Source: Planctomycetaceae bacterium (GTDB lineage: Bacteria; Planctomycetota; Planctomycetia; Planctomycetales; Planctomycetaceae). From it: DNA of 57,914 nt. Shown here in pieces: positions 50,378-57,914 of the stretch. The notes under the pieces were generated by a model. It searched no databases. It was not told where the DNA came from and was given only the letters and a program-made list of their open reading frames with translations. The stretch's first letter is position 1. Every line of letters starts with the position of its first letter. Location of the stretch: assembly GCA_021732995.1 (NCBI GenBank), contig JAKFWA010000036.1, forward strand, positions 1-57,914, written 5' to 3'. Both the position numbers and the translations under genes were made by a program.

Positions 50378-51877
50378 TCATGCGGCCGCGCGTTGGGGTG
50401 GGTGTAGTTGAGCAGCTCGAATCCAGCCGCTCACTTCGTTGAAGTCTGGGACCGCGCAGCCACGCAGGACTCGCTGACCGGCCGGTGATGTCGCGATGGC
50501 GATGGCGGCTTGAGTCAGTTTCTCTGGATCCGCAGACGCAACTGAATCCGTCGTGCGATAACCGCAGCCAACCAGAATCTGGGCATCATGGCCGCGCAGA
50601 TTGGCGATTTCGCAGCAGAGCCGTGCCTGATCCTGCCAAAGCTCGATGAGTTTAGGCGTCACTTGCGGAATGTTAAGTAACATGGCTCCGCGCTCGGGGT
50701 TGAGCGCCAGGAGATCTCCAGCCGTTTTGATACCGACGGCGAGAAACACTTCGGCCATTCTGGCACCGATGGACGGTGCGTCAACGAGCGGGCTGGCGAG
50801 TTCCAGATAGAACCGGTCGGCCTTAGCAGGCTCAACAGGCGCTGGTGGAGTTGCGAGCGTAGGTGCCGGAGCTGGGTTGCTCACCGCCGCAGGTTGCACT
50901 GCGGGAGCAGAAACGACTGGCGCTTCGACAGACGGCACTGCCACCGGCGCAACAGGAGCGCTCACCTTGCCACCGTTGGAGTTGGTGATGACCAGATCGC
51001 GAATGACCCGGTTCTCTTCGGGCAGGTGTTCTTTAACGCTGCCTGATTGTTGGAACTCTTGAAACATCGCCTTCACGGCTTTGCGTTCCTTGCGGTTGGC
51101 CAGGCTGCCGCTGACCCACTGCACCGGCACGTTCAACGTGGCGACTGCAGACTCAGCAGTCAGGCTGACCTCAGGCGGCGTGACGGCGGCTTCATCGATC
51201 ATGCGGCCGAGAATCTTCGCAAAGCCAACGACTCCGTGCCCCAGCAATCCCGCAATGATGCGACGCGCGTGATCATCCAGTCCCTTACGGGGACTCTTTG
51301 AACCGGCGGCGAAGTCGTAATGGGCGATCAATTCGTCGTAGTAGCAGTGCGACGCTTCGGCGCCGGCCCGCACCATCTGTTCGAGCCAGTCGTCACCTGA
51401 CGGGACATCAATCGTCGGAAAGCCCAAGTCGATTTCCAACACGGTCCACAGGTCGGTGTAGGACTTCGTGACGCTCCATTCCGTGGCCCGATGGATGTTG
51501 TTCTCGGCTTCGGATTGGCCCGTATGGAACGGCATCAACGGATCGGTGTAGTAGTGGCTCAAGATGCCCGCCGCGTAGACGCCGTTGACCCAATCTCCCT
51601 TTTTGAGTTGTTCAACGGCGCGACCGTACCACAGCCGTGCCGCCGAGGTTGCTCCACCCCAATAGTTGTCGCTGACATGCAGCACGTGGTTGCGAAAGTC
51701 TTTGAATTTGGTGTCGGGAGCCTTCGCTCCGGTGAGGTAGGGCGCGTGATGCTTCAGAAAGATTTGCCGCCACCGTTCCACGTCGGGACAGGCAAGAAAC
51801 TTCAGCGCATCCATCGCGAGTTTGTGATGAGTGCTTTTGCAATGGGCAGCGTAAAGCACTCGAAACAGCAGATTCAC
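50378..51877 (-). CDS. Zinc-dependent phospholipase C-like protein with C-terminal DUF4332
   Basis: A 499-residue cytoplasmic protein. Residues 1-280 match the zinc phospholipase C/S1-P1-like fold with many histidines and aspartates: LLFRVLYAAHCKSTHHKLA, HVLHVSDNYWGG and AAGILSHYYTDPLMPFHTGQSEAENNIHRATEWS. A Pro/Ala/Val-rich linker at about 315-350 leads to the C-terminal helix-hairpin-helix DUF4332 domain (PSIGARMAEVFLAVGIKTAGDLLAL... LNIPQVTPKLIELWQDQARL). The last 470 bases are duplicated at 13596-14065. The substrate is not known. Confidence 0.85.
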   Translation of the reverse strand: MNLLFRVLYAAHCKSTHHKLAMDALKFLACPDVERWRQIFLKHHAPYLTGAKAPDTKFKDFRNHVLHVSDNYWGGATSAARLWYGRAVEQLKKGDWVNGVYAAGILSHYYTDPLMPFHTGQSEAENNIHRATEWSVTKSYTDLWTVLEIDLGFPTIDVPSGDDWLEQMVRAGAEASHCYYDELIAHYDFAAGSKSPRKGLDDHARRIIAGLLGHGVVGFAKILGRMIDEAAVTPPEVSLTAESAVATLNVPVQWVSGSLANRKERKAVKAMFQEFQQSGSVKEHLPEENRVIRDLVITNSNGGKVSAPVAPVAVPSVEAPVVSAPAVQPAAVSNPAPAPTLATPPAPVEPAKADRFYLELASPLVDAPSIGARMAEVFLAVGIKTAGDLLALNPERGAMLLNIPQVTPKLIELWQDQARLCCEIANLRGHDAQILVGCGYRTTDSVASADPEKLTQAAIAIATSPAGQRVLRGCAVPDFNEVSGWIRAAQLHPPQRAAA

Positions 51878-52006
51878 CGGCGAGTCCTTTCGCGGGAACG
51901 GGCACCAAACAACCCTTGAGCGCAGGCTCTATAGCCCAAATTCTGCCGTTGACACAATTCCTTTTGGGCTGACTGCCGTACCCCGCGTGCCTGAATGACA
52001 GGTTTT

Positions 52007-52055
52007 GTAGGTCGGACAATCCTGTCCGACAGCCGGACAAGATTGTCCGGCCTAC
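52007..52055. repeat. GTAGGTCrGACA palindrome (unit 2, tandem hairpins)
   Basis: GTCGGACAATCCTGTCCGAC and CCGGACAAGATTGTCCGG form two adjacent hairpins inside GTAGG and CCTAC arms. It lies in the 201-base gap between the PhyH-type gene and the zinc-phospholipase-like gene. Confidence 0.85.
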
Positions 52056-52078
52056 TTCTTGATTCCTCTTGCGCCGAA

Positions 52079-52951
52079 CTACTGCACGTCCAGCAACATG
52101 GGGAAGAACTGCCCTGCGATTGGCTCGCCGGACGGAATGGGTGGAACGCCCTGCAGCAGGGAATCATTCGTCCCCGAACAAACGCCATCACGCAGGCAAT
52201 TGATGACATAAGCCCGACGCGGCCCAGCGGTGCGATTCTCGCGTGAGCCATGCACCATCAGCGGATGATGAAAGGTGCATTCCCCGCGTTTCAGCTCGAT
52301 CGGCACCGGGTTGTGGAGTGCGTCCCATTGCTCGTCATTGAGCACTTTGCGGATGGCGTCCATGTCACCGGCGAGTCCGGTAATCGGCAGCAGATCCCAC
52401 TTGTGGCTGCCGGGGATGTACTGCATGCAGCCGTTGTGACGAGTGCTCTGATCGAGCCCGATCCAGCAGGTGAGATGCGCCATCGGCCGACTGCGGGTCC
52501 AATACGAATAGTCCTGATGCCATGCGACGACTCCGCCATGTCGCGCGGGCTTGCAGAAGAGCTGGTCATGCCAGAACCGAACTGATCCGCCCAGCAACTG
52601 GCTGGCCGGAACTGCGAAGGCAGGGTTCCACAAGGCATCATGAAACCCAGGCTTGATGCGCCAGGCTCCGAGCGCGTGAAACAAAACCGCGTTCGGATCA
52701 CCGGATTCGTTCGAGTGGTACTCGTGCCAGTATTGGTGCCCGTCATGCTGCGGATCGAACAACTCGGCCAGTTGCTCGCACAGTCGGTCGCACTGCTCGT
52801 CGCTGAGCACTCGCACTCCGGCAACGTAACCGTTGTCTGCGTAGAACTGCAGTTGCTCGGGCGTAAGTCGAAAACGCTCCAGCGAACTCGCACGTTCCGC
52901 GTCGAGGAAGTCAGCAACCGGATGATGGAACTGTGAAAGATCCGTCGCCAT
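52079..52951 (-). CDS. Phytanoyl-CoA dioxygenase-family (PhyH) protein
   Basis: A 290-residue Fe(II)/2-oxoglutarate dioxygenase. The metal ligands are His145 and Asp147 in [10 protein letters not shown] and His234 in [11 protein letters not shown], followed by Arg240 for 2-oxoglutarate. [24 protein letters not shown] is a strong family block. It hydroxylates an unidentified small molecule. The start at 52951 is backed by GAGG seven bases upstream; the frame stays open to 52996. Palindromes flank it on both sides. Confidence 0.92.
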   Translation of the reverse strand: MATDLSQFHHPVADFLDAERASSLERFRLTPEQLQFYADNGYVAGVRVLSDEQCDRLCEQLAELFDPQHDGHQYWHEYHSNESGDPNAVLFHALGAWRIKPGFHDALWNPAFAVPASQLLGGSVRFWHDQLFCKPARHGGVVAWHQDYSYWTRSRPMAHLTCWIGLDQSTRHNGCMQYIPGSHKWDLLPITGLAGDMDAIRKVLNDEQWDALHNPVPIELKRGECTFHHPLMVHGSRENRTAGPRRAYVINCLRDGVCSGTNDSLLQGVPPIPSGEPIAGQFFPMLLDVQ

Positions 52952-52984
52952 GAATCTGCCTCGACTGCTGCTGCCAACAAGTTG

Positions 52985-53039
52985 CAGGGCGGACAATCCT
53001 GCCCGCCAGCGGTTCGGCGGACAAGATTGTCCGTCCTAC
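52985..53039. repeat. GTAGGTCrGACA-family palindrome (unit 3)
   Basis: CAGGGCGGACAATCCTGCCC and GGCGGACAAGATTGTCCGTCC form two hairpins in a row upstream of the PhyH gene. It is a divergent variant of the unit at 52007-52055. Confidence 0.7.
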
Positions 53040-53082
53040 ACAAGCTGTGCTACGGAAAAAGCATTGGAAACCGCTCGCCAGC

Positions 53083-55074
53083 TTAACCCGGACCGGCCGT
53101 GGCCGGTTCGTCCAGCGTGTCGTTGTCGGTTTCGGACTGGAATTTGACCGGCTGGCCGAGCATTTCGACCATGTCTTCGTAGCTCAGCGTTTCCTTCTCC
53201 AAGAGCGCTTCGGAGAGCTGATCGAGTTGTTCGCGATGTTCCTGCAGGATGGCTGTCGCATGATCGCTGGCCGCCATCAGGAACTTCGCAATCTCCTGGT
53301 CGATGAGGTGCGCTGTCTCTTCGCTGAACTCGCGCGACTGATGCATCTCTTTGCCAAGGAAGGGATGTTCTTCGCCCTGCCGCAGCGCAACCGGCCCAAT
53401 CGCGGGACTCATGCCCCAGTGAGCGACCATTGCACGAGCCACATGAGTCGCCCGCGCCAGATCACTTTCGGCACCCGCTGAGTATTCATCGAAGACCAGC
53501 TTTTCGGCCGCGCGACCGGCGAGGTACATCGCCAGTTCGGCGTGCAGACGTCGTTCGCCTGTGTGCAAACGGTCTTCGTCAGGCTGAAACTGAGTCACAC
53601 CCAACGCGCGGCCGCGCGGAATGATCGTCACCTTGTGAACCTTATCGGTTTCGGCCTGGAACCAACCGGCGAGCGCGTGACCGGCTTCGTGATAAGCCGT
53701 CATCCGCCGCTCTTTGGGGTTCATAATCTCTTCGCGCTTGGGTCCCATCAGAACGCGGTCGCGCGCCAGTTCGAAATCCTCGCGCGTCACAAAATTCTTG
53801 TTCGAACGCACGGCCAGCAGAGCCGCCTCGTTCACGAGGTTCTTGAGTTCCGCACCCGAGAAGCCTGTGCTCGAGCCCGCGATATCTGACAAGTCGATGT
53901 CATCGCCGAGCGGCACTTTGCGAGTATGCACTTTCAGAATCGCAACTCGGCCTTCCTTCGTCGGACGATCGATCGTGACGTGCCGGTCGAAGCGGCCGGG
54001 GCGCAACAGCGCGGGGTCCAGTACGTCAGGCCGGTTCGTCGCCGCGACGACGATGACGGACGTCGTCTGTTCGAAGCCGTCCATCTCGCTGAGGATCTGA
54101 TTGAGCGTCTGCTCGCGTTCGTCGTGTCCACCGCCGAGGCCCGCACCGCGATGCCGACCAACCGCATCGATTTCGTCGATGAAGATGATGCACGGCGAAT
54201 GGTCCTTCGCGGTCTGGAACAGGTCACGGACGCGGCTGGCACCAACGCCCACGAACATCTGAATGAACTCAGAGCCGTTGATCGAATAGAACGGCACACC
54301 GGCTTCACCGGCCGTCGCGCGAGCCAGCAATGTCTTGCCCGTACCCGGCGGTCCGATCAGCAGCACTCCCTTCGGAATCTGGGCGCCTAGCCGCTGGAAC
54401 TTGGCCGGGTTCTTGAGGAACTCGACAACTTCCATGAGTTCCGATTTCGCCTGTTCCATCGCCGCAACTTCCTTGAAGGTCGTGCGGAATTCGGAAGGCT
54501 GAAAGCGTTTCGCCGGACTGCGACCAAAGTTGCCGAGGAACCCCGAGCCCATCGGGTCGGACGATCGCCGCATCATGTAGATCATGAACATGACCAGGAT
54601 CAGCGGACCGGCCAGCCACAGCGCGACCTGAGTACCTGTTCCGAGATTCTGCGGTTCAGCTTTGTAGACCAGCGGTGGTTCATTCGGTCCGCGCGGGGCC
54701 GTCAGCAGCTTCTGCAGCTCCGAATCCTTCTCGTGAGTCACCGGCACCTGAGTATTGAAGTTTTCAGCGAACAGCTTCCGCTCTTCTTCAGTGTTACCCG
54801 GAATCTTTCGCCAGCGCCCTTCGAAGTACGAGCCCGTGCTCTTCACGGATTCCACATTGTCTTTGCGCAACTGCTCCATGAAGACGCTGAAGTCGACCTT
54901 CTTGCCGGCTGCAGATCCCTGAGTCAGATGAAAGATCAGGAACAGCACCACGGCGAACAGGACGATGATCAGCAAGCTCGGCGGAAAAACCCGAGGCTGC
55001 TCTTCGTTGCGGCGCGGTGGGGGAGTTGGGGACTGACGTCCGTCGTTACCAGGCTCCTCAGAGCGATACTCCAT
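53083..55074 (-). CDS. ftsH: ATP-dependent zinc metalloprotease FtsH
   Basis: A 663-residue membrane AAA+ protease. Two membrane spans (about 31-51 and 148-168) border a periplasmic domain. Walker A GPPGTGKT at 241-248, Walker B IIFIDE at 297-302, the pore loop [17 protein letters not shown], an SRH region and the protease HEAGH at 462-466. The motif before Walker A reads [11 protein letters not shown] where most FtsH have FxDVAGxDEAK. The AGGGGAAAAC site precedes ATG 55074. It degrades misassembled membrane proteins. Confidence 0.96.
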   Translation of the reverse strand: MEYRSEEPGNDGRQSPTPPPRRNEEQPRVFPPSLLIIVLFAVVLFLIFHLTQGSAAGKKVDFSVFMEQLRKDNVESVKSTGSYFEGRWRKIPGNTEEERKLFAENFNTQVPVTHEKDSELQKLLTAPRGPNEPPLVYKAEPQNLGTGTQVALWLAGPLILVMFMIYMMRRSSDPMGSGFLGNFGRSPAKRFQPSEFRTTFKEVAAMEQAKSELMEVVEFLKNPAKFQRLGAQIPKGVLLIGPPGTGKTLLARATAGEAGVPFYSINGSEFIQMFVGVGASRVRDLFQTAKDHSPCIIFIDEIDAVGRHRGAGLGGGHDEREQTLNQILSEMDGFEQTTSVIVVAATNRPDVLDPALLRPGRFDRHVTIDRPTKEGRVAILKVHTRKVPLGDDIDLSDIAGSSTGFSGAELKNLVNEAALLAVRSNKNFVTREDFELARDRVLMGPKREEIMNPKERRMTAYHEAGHALAGWFQAETDKVHKVTIIPRGRALGVTQFQPDEDRLHTGERRLHAELAMYLAGRAAEKLVFDEYSAGAESDLARATHVARAMVAHWGMSPAIGPVALRQGEEHPFLGKEMHQSREFSEETAHLIDQEIAKFLMAASDHATAILQEHREQLDQLSEALLEKETLSYEDMVEMLGQPVKFQSETDNDTLDEPATAGPG

Positions 55075-55444
55075 GTTTTCCCCTGCGCCGACCATCCAAA
55101 ATGTGAAACATCAGATTCGTAGCCGCCGCAGGGTACAGAACCCGCTGACGCCGTGAAACCGCAACCAGAGTCCTCGCTGGCTGTGAAACTGTAAACCGCC
55201 GCGCTTGCAACGCCACTTGCGGAACTATCCCAAACTGCCGGATTCCCAGCTCATAGACTGGAACCGAAGAACGCAAGCAGCATCGGACCAATCCGCCCGC
55301 CAAAGGTCATCTCGACACATTCTTCGGGTCGTTCTTATAACGCCGACCCCTTCGACTGGCGAAATCCGCCAACACATCTCGAATCTGCATCTCTGCTGCC
55401 ATTCTAACTACTTCCCGCCTTCGGCCTTCCGACTGGTGAGTCTC

Positions 55445-57472
55445 ATGCGAATCTCGCTTTCCCTGCTGGCGATTGGTTTGTCTGCTCTAACTACGGGCTG
55501 CCAGACGCCGCTTATGCGCGACGGCCTCTTTTCCAAAATGACCCCGTCGTCCGACAAAGAGTCAGATACGCCGAAGAAGTCCTCTTTCAAGAATCCAAAG
55601 ACGGACACGCGTTCGGAATCAGTCGCTCAGAATTCTTCTGCCACTCCCAAACAGCCTTCGCTGGACCCGCGGGTGACGGCAGAAATCACCAAGGGAAACA
55701 CGGCGATCGACCAGAAGCGGTACACCGAAGCGCGGATGCACTTCGAAACCGTGCTGAAGTCTGAACCGAATAACGCCCACGCTCATCACATGCTGGGTCG
55801 AGTTTCCGATCAGCAGTCACAGTTCGAAGAATCGGAACGTCACTACCTCGCCGCACTGTCAGCGAAGCCCAACGACGCGAACCTGCTGTGCGATATCGGC
55901 TATTCGTACTTCCTGCAGGCCCGTCACGCTGAGGCCAAGGACTATCTGCAACGGACTCTGGCGCAGCAGCCGGGACATCAGATGGCGCTGATGAATCTCG
56001 CAGCCGTCTGTGTCGATCAGGGGGACAATGCGCAGGCTATGGCCTACTACCAGCAGATCGCGCCGCCACAACAGGCCGATCGCATGCTGGCCGCCGAACT
56101 GAACCGTAAGCTGGCCCGTCGCCGCAACGTTGCGACCAGCAGTGCTCAGGCTGCCGAGGCGAAAACACCTCGCACGCTCGAGGAACTGAACCGGCTGATG
56201 TCGATTGAGCGCGAGCGTTCCCAGGCATCGCGCGAGGAGATCCGTCGGCTCGAGGACGAACTGCAAGGACTGCAGTCGCGCATCGCTCAACGCGATTATC
56301 AGGCTCAGAGTCGGCTGAATGAACAGGCGGCGAATACGGCTGGTCGGATGATCGGTCAAGGCATGCAGCCTGATCCATCTTTCGCTCGCCAGGCTCAATA
56401 CACTCAAGGCAGTTCTCAACTGCAGCTCGGGCAGCCGGGGAGCCAGCCTCCTGCCGGCCAGACGAGTTTCGAGGGCACAAACCAGAACCTGCTCCAGTTT
56501 GGCAAGGGCTTCTGCTGGTTCAATCCGCAGACCGGCGAGCAGATGTACGGCTCTGCTGAGGATGCACAACAGGCCCATAACATGGGCATGAATCAACCTG
56601 GGCGATCCAATTTCGCAGGCGCGACACCACAGGGTCAGCCTTGGATGCAGGGACAGCCTGCCAATCAATTCGCAAACGCGCCCCAACAAGGCATGGGACA
56701 ATTCGGCTCCGAGTCGATGCCCAGCTACAACGGGAACAACGGCCACCTCGGAAGCAATGTGGTCGTGATGCAGCCGTGGAACCCCGCCCAGCAAGGAATT
56801 CCGCCCAGCACGCCTCCGGCGAATGCGTATAATTCGGGAGCACCTGCTTTCGGAAACGATCCTCAGGGCCAGTTTGCGAATGTCCCTTTGCGAGAGTGGA
56901 CTCCGCAGGGCGTCCCGCTGCTGCCCAATCAGCACGAGATGCAGCAAGCTCAGTTCCAGCAGTCGCCACAGGCCGGACGCCACCCACAGGATCCCAGCGC
57001 CGACAACGCGAAACGCGCGATGGTCTTAGGCATGGGAGCAGGCAGTGCCTTCCAGTTGCCCGGTTCGACGAACATGGAAGCTCAGCGCCCAACGTACACG
57101 CCGCAAGGAAACATGTATCAGCAGCCGGGGCGAGGACCTGCAGACGGCACGATGTTCGTTCCGCAACCTCTGCCGCAGTCGTCACCGAATCAGCAGCAAT
57201 ACCAGTATCAAGGTGTGCCCTCGGTCAATCAGGGGCTGCCACAGCCAAACTCTGTGCTGCCGGGCAATGCGGGGAATTCTGCGGGAGGTCCCCTGTTCGA
57301 TACAAATCGCTTCCAGCCGATGCCCGCCTACGGCTCGAACGGTGTTCCTAACGCGATGAACCGCAATTCGGCACCACCAGCACCGGCCCAATTCCAACCG
57401 AGCCCCAACGACTGGCAAGGTATCCCCGCAGTCGGCCAGCCAGCTGCGCCTGCCGGCCAGTATCGCCAATAG
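55445..57472 (+). CDS. TPR lipoprotein with long Gln/Pro/Gly-rich tail
   Basis: A 675-residue lipoprotein: signal MRISLSLLAIGLSALTTGC with lipid-bearing Cys19. Residues 80-200 hold three tetratricopeptide repeats (AEITKGNTAIDQKRYTEARMHFETVLKSEPNN, HMLGRVSDQQSQFEESERHYLAALSAKPND, LCDIGYSYFLQARHAEAKDYLQRTLAQQPGH). A coiled coil follows at about 245-295 (LNRLMSIERERSQASREEIRRLEDELQGLQSRI). From about 310 to the end the sequence is rich in Gln, Pro, Gly, Asn and Met and is probably disordered. The frame is open to 55205, but the part before 55445 looks non-coding. Confidence 0.85.
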   Translation: MRISLSLLAIGLSALTTGCQTPLMRDGLFSKMTPSSDKESDTPKKSSFKNPKTDTRSESVAQNSSATPKQPSLDPRVTAEITKGNTAIDQKRYTEARMHFETVLKSEPNNAHAHHMLGRVSDQQSQFEESERHYLAALSAKPNDANLLCDIGYSYFLQARHAEAKDYLQRTLAQQPGHQMALMNLAAVCVDQGDNAQAMAYYQQIAPPQQADRMLAAELNRKLARRRNVATSSAQAAEAKTPRTLEELNRLMSIERERSQASREEIRRLEDELQGLQSRIAQRDYQAQSRLNEQAANTAGRMIGQGMQPDPSFARQAQYTQGSSQLQLGQPGSQPPAGQTSFEGTNQNLLQFGKGFCWFNPQTGEQMYGSAEDAQQAHNMGMNQPGRSNFAGATPQGQPWMQGQPANQFANAPQQGMGQFGSESMPSYNGNNGHLGSNVVVMQPWNPAQQGIPPSTPPANAYNSGAPAFGNDPQGQFANVPLREWTPQGVPLLPNQHEMQQAQFQQSPQAGRHPQDPSADNAKRAMVLGMGAGSAFQLPGSTNMEAQRPTYTPQGNMYQQPGRGPADGTMFVPQPLPQSSPNQQQYQYQGVPSVNQGLPQPNSVLPGNAGNSAGGPLFDTNRFQPMPAYGSNGVPNAMNRNSAPPAPAQFQPSPNDWQGIPAVGQPAAPAGQYRQ

Positions 57473-57504
57473 CGAAACTCCGCCAGCAGGAAGTTCCACT
57501 GTGA

Positions 57505-57530
57505 TGTAGGTCAGACAATTCTGTCCGACA
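57505..57530. repeat. GTAGGTCrGACA-family unit 4 (partial)
   Basis: GTAGGTCAGACAATTCTGTCCGACA lies 33 bases after the TPR gene stop, a single arm of the same family as 50343 and 52007. It may help end transcription. Confidence 0.6.
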
Positions 57531-57591
57531 ACCAGAGGCTCGGACGCCGGCGTCCAAGCAACAGGATTCACTCAACACTCAGGAAATTCCT

Positions 57592-57804
57592 TCAATCCTT
57601 GCGTTGCAAGGACTCAACGAATCGCTGCGCCTGTTTCACAGTTTCGTTTGCGATCCTTTGCTGCCGGAGTGCTTCGATTTCCAGTGCTTTGTTTTCGTCC
57701 TGCAATTCGCGAATGATTGTCCGCATACGAAGGTGATCGTACGAGAAAGCCAAGACTACCAGCAGCAACGTGACTGCTAACACGATACTAGTGTAGTGAG
57801 TCAC
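57592..57804 (-). CDS. Small membrane protein with coiled coil
   Basis: A 70-residue protein starting at GTG 57804, whose start overlaps the transposase stop by four bases (GTGA). The N-terminal hydrophobic segment (SIVLAVTLLLVVLAFSY) is followed by a charged helix, IIRELQDENKALEIEALRQQRIANETVKQAQRF, typical of a coiled coil. No ribosome binding site is evident. It may be a chance ORF, but the membrane-plus-coiled-coil design and polar pattern favour a real gene. Confidence 0.5.
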   Translation of the reverse strand: MTHYTSIVLAVTLLLVVLAFSYDHLRMRTIIRELQDENKALEIEALRQQRIANETVKQAQRFVESLQRKD

Positions 57805-57914
57805 GCAGATGGGGAATTATCCAAGGCGGCTTTGGCGCGGCGGACTTTTTGCAGGATCGCTTCGGCAGGCTTGGTCCAGATCAGCGGTTGGGGATTTTCG
57901 TTGCAGGCCGCCAC
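57801..57914 (-). pseudogene. IS630-family transposase, C-terminal end (cut by window edge)
   Basis: The last 37 codons and stop of a DDE transposase: NENPQPLIWTKPAEAILQKVRRAKAAL matches the (N/H)xNPKPFxWTKTADEIL end of IS630 proteins. The remainder is beyond the window. No terminal repeat can be shown from this side. Confidence 0.85.

Overview
The window reads as chromosomal DNA of a planctomycete (order Planctomycetales), judged from gene content rather than any 16S sequence. Pointers are a DUF1559 pseudopilin, HTTM-domain and ThuA-domain proteins, an FG-GAP/VCBS secreted protein, a secretin-N repeat protein without a pore domain, a 2211-residue secreted protein, many lipoproteins ending their signal in GC or CGGG, the futalosine route to menaquinone, and dense intergenic palindromes. 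Genes lie on both strands with long spacers. The only RNA gene seen is tRNA-Leu(CAG). Both window ends cut insertion sequences: an IS3-type transposase tail at 1-90 and an IS630-type transposase tail at 57801-57914.

Layout. 1-830: IS3 end, then a GxxExxY protein gene (175-576) framed by near-identical inverted 32-bp repeats whose relatives recur at 777-805 and as a hairpin at 19303-19385. 827-6102: SNF2 helicase, then an accessory patch of small or unknown genes including a possible SUFU-like protein. 6420-11862: class-V aminotransferase diverging from a ThuA protein, then a two-gene SGNH hydrolase/YfhO-like membrane protein unit. 11923-15937: metal-binding lipoprotein, Tat-exported sugar-isomerase-like protein, a truncated duplicate of a gene located 37 kb away, a YkgJ cysteine-cluster protein and homoserine dehydrogenase. 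16407-19147: mqnA-mqnC (overlapping) facing ubiX. 19530-25638: VCBS-repeat protein, MFS transporter, plsY and a large lipoprotein. 25917-28335: tRNA-Leu, HTTM protein and its small partner. 28628-34288: acpP, fabF, an alpha/beta hydrolase, a methyltransferase, a thioredoxin-fold lipoprotein without active-site cysteines, and a membrane protein. 34306-37293: galT overlapping an NtrC-type regulator, with a winged-helix-like protein upstream. 37591-48890: secretin-N repeat protein, DUF1559 pseudopilin and the giant secreted protein. 49110-57472: SGNH hydrolase, zinc phospholipase C-like/DUF4332 protein (parent of the duplicate), PhyH dioxygenase, FtsH and a TPR lipoprotein.

Functional threads are lipid and envelope biogenesis (acpP, fabF, plsY, ftsH), quinone synthesis (mqnA, mqnC, probably ubiX), and a large exported inventory. 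The strongest candidate for something undescribed is the GxxExxY/inverted-repeat cassette, which looks like a small mobile unit or a REP-type repeat with its dedicated nuclease-like protein. Next are the repeat-bounded gene-fragment duplication under apparent coding constraint, the pore-less secretin-N protein, and the giant protein next to an aberrant pseudopilin. All family assignments come from reading the translated sequence; no search was run.
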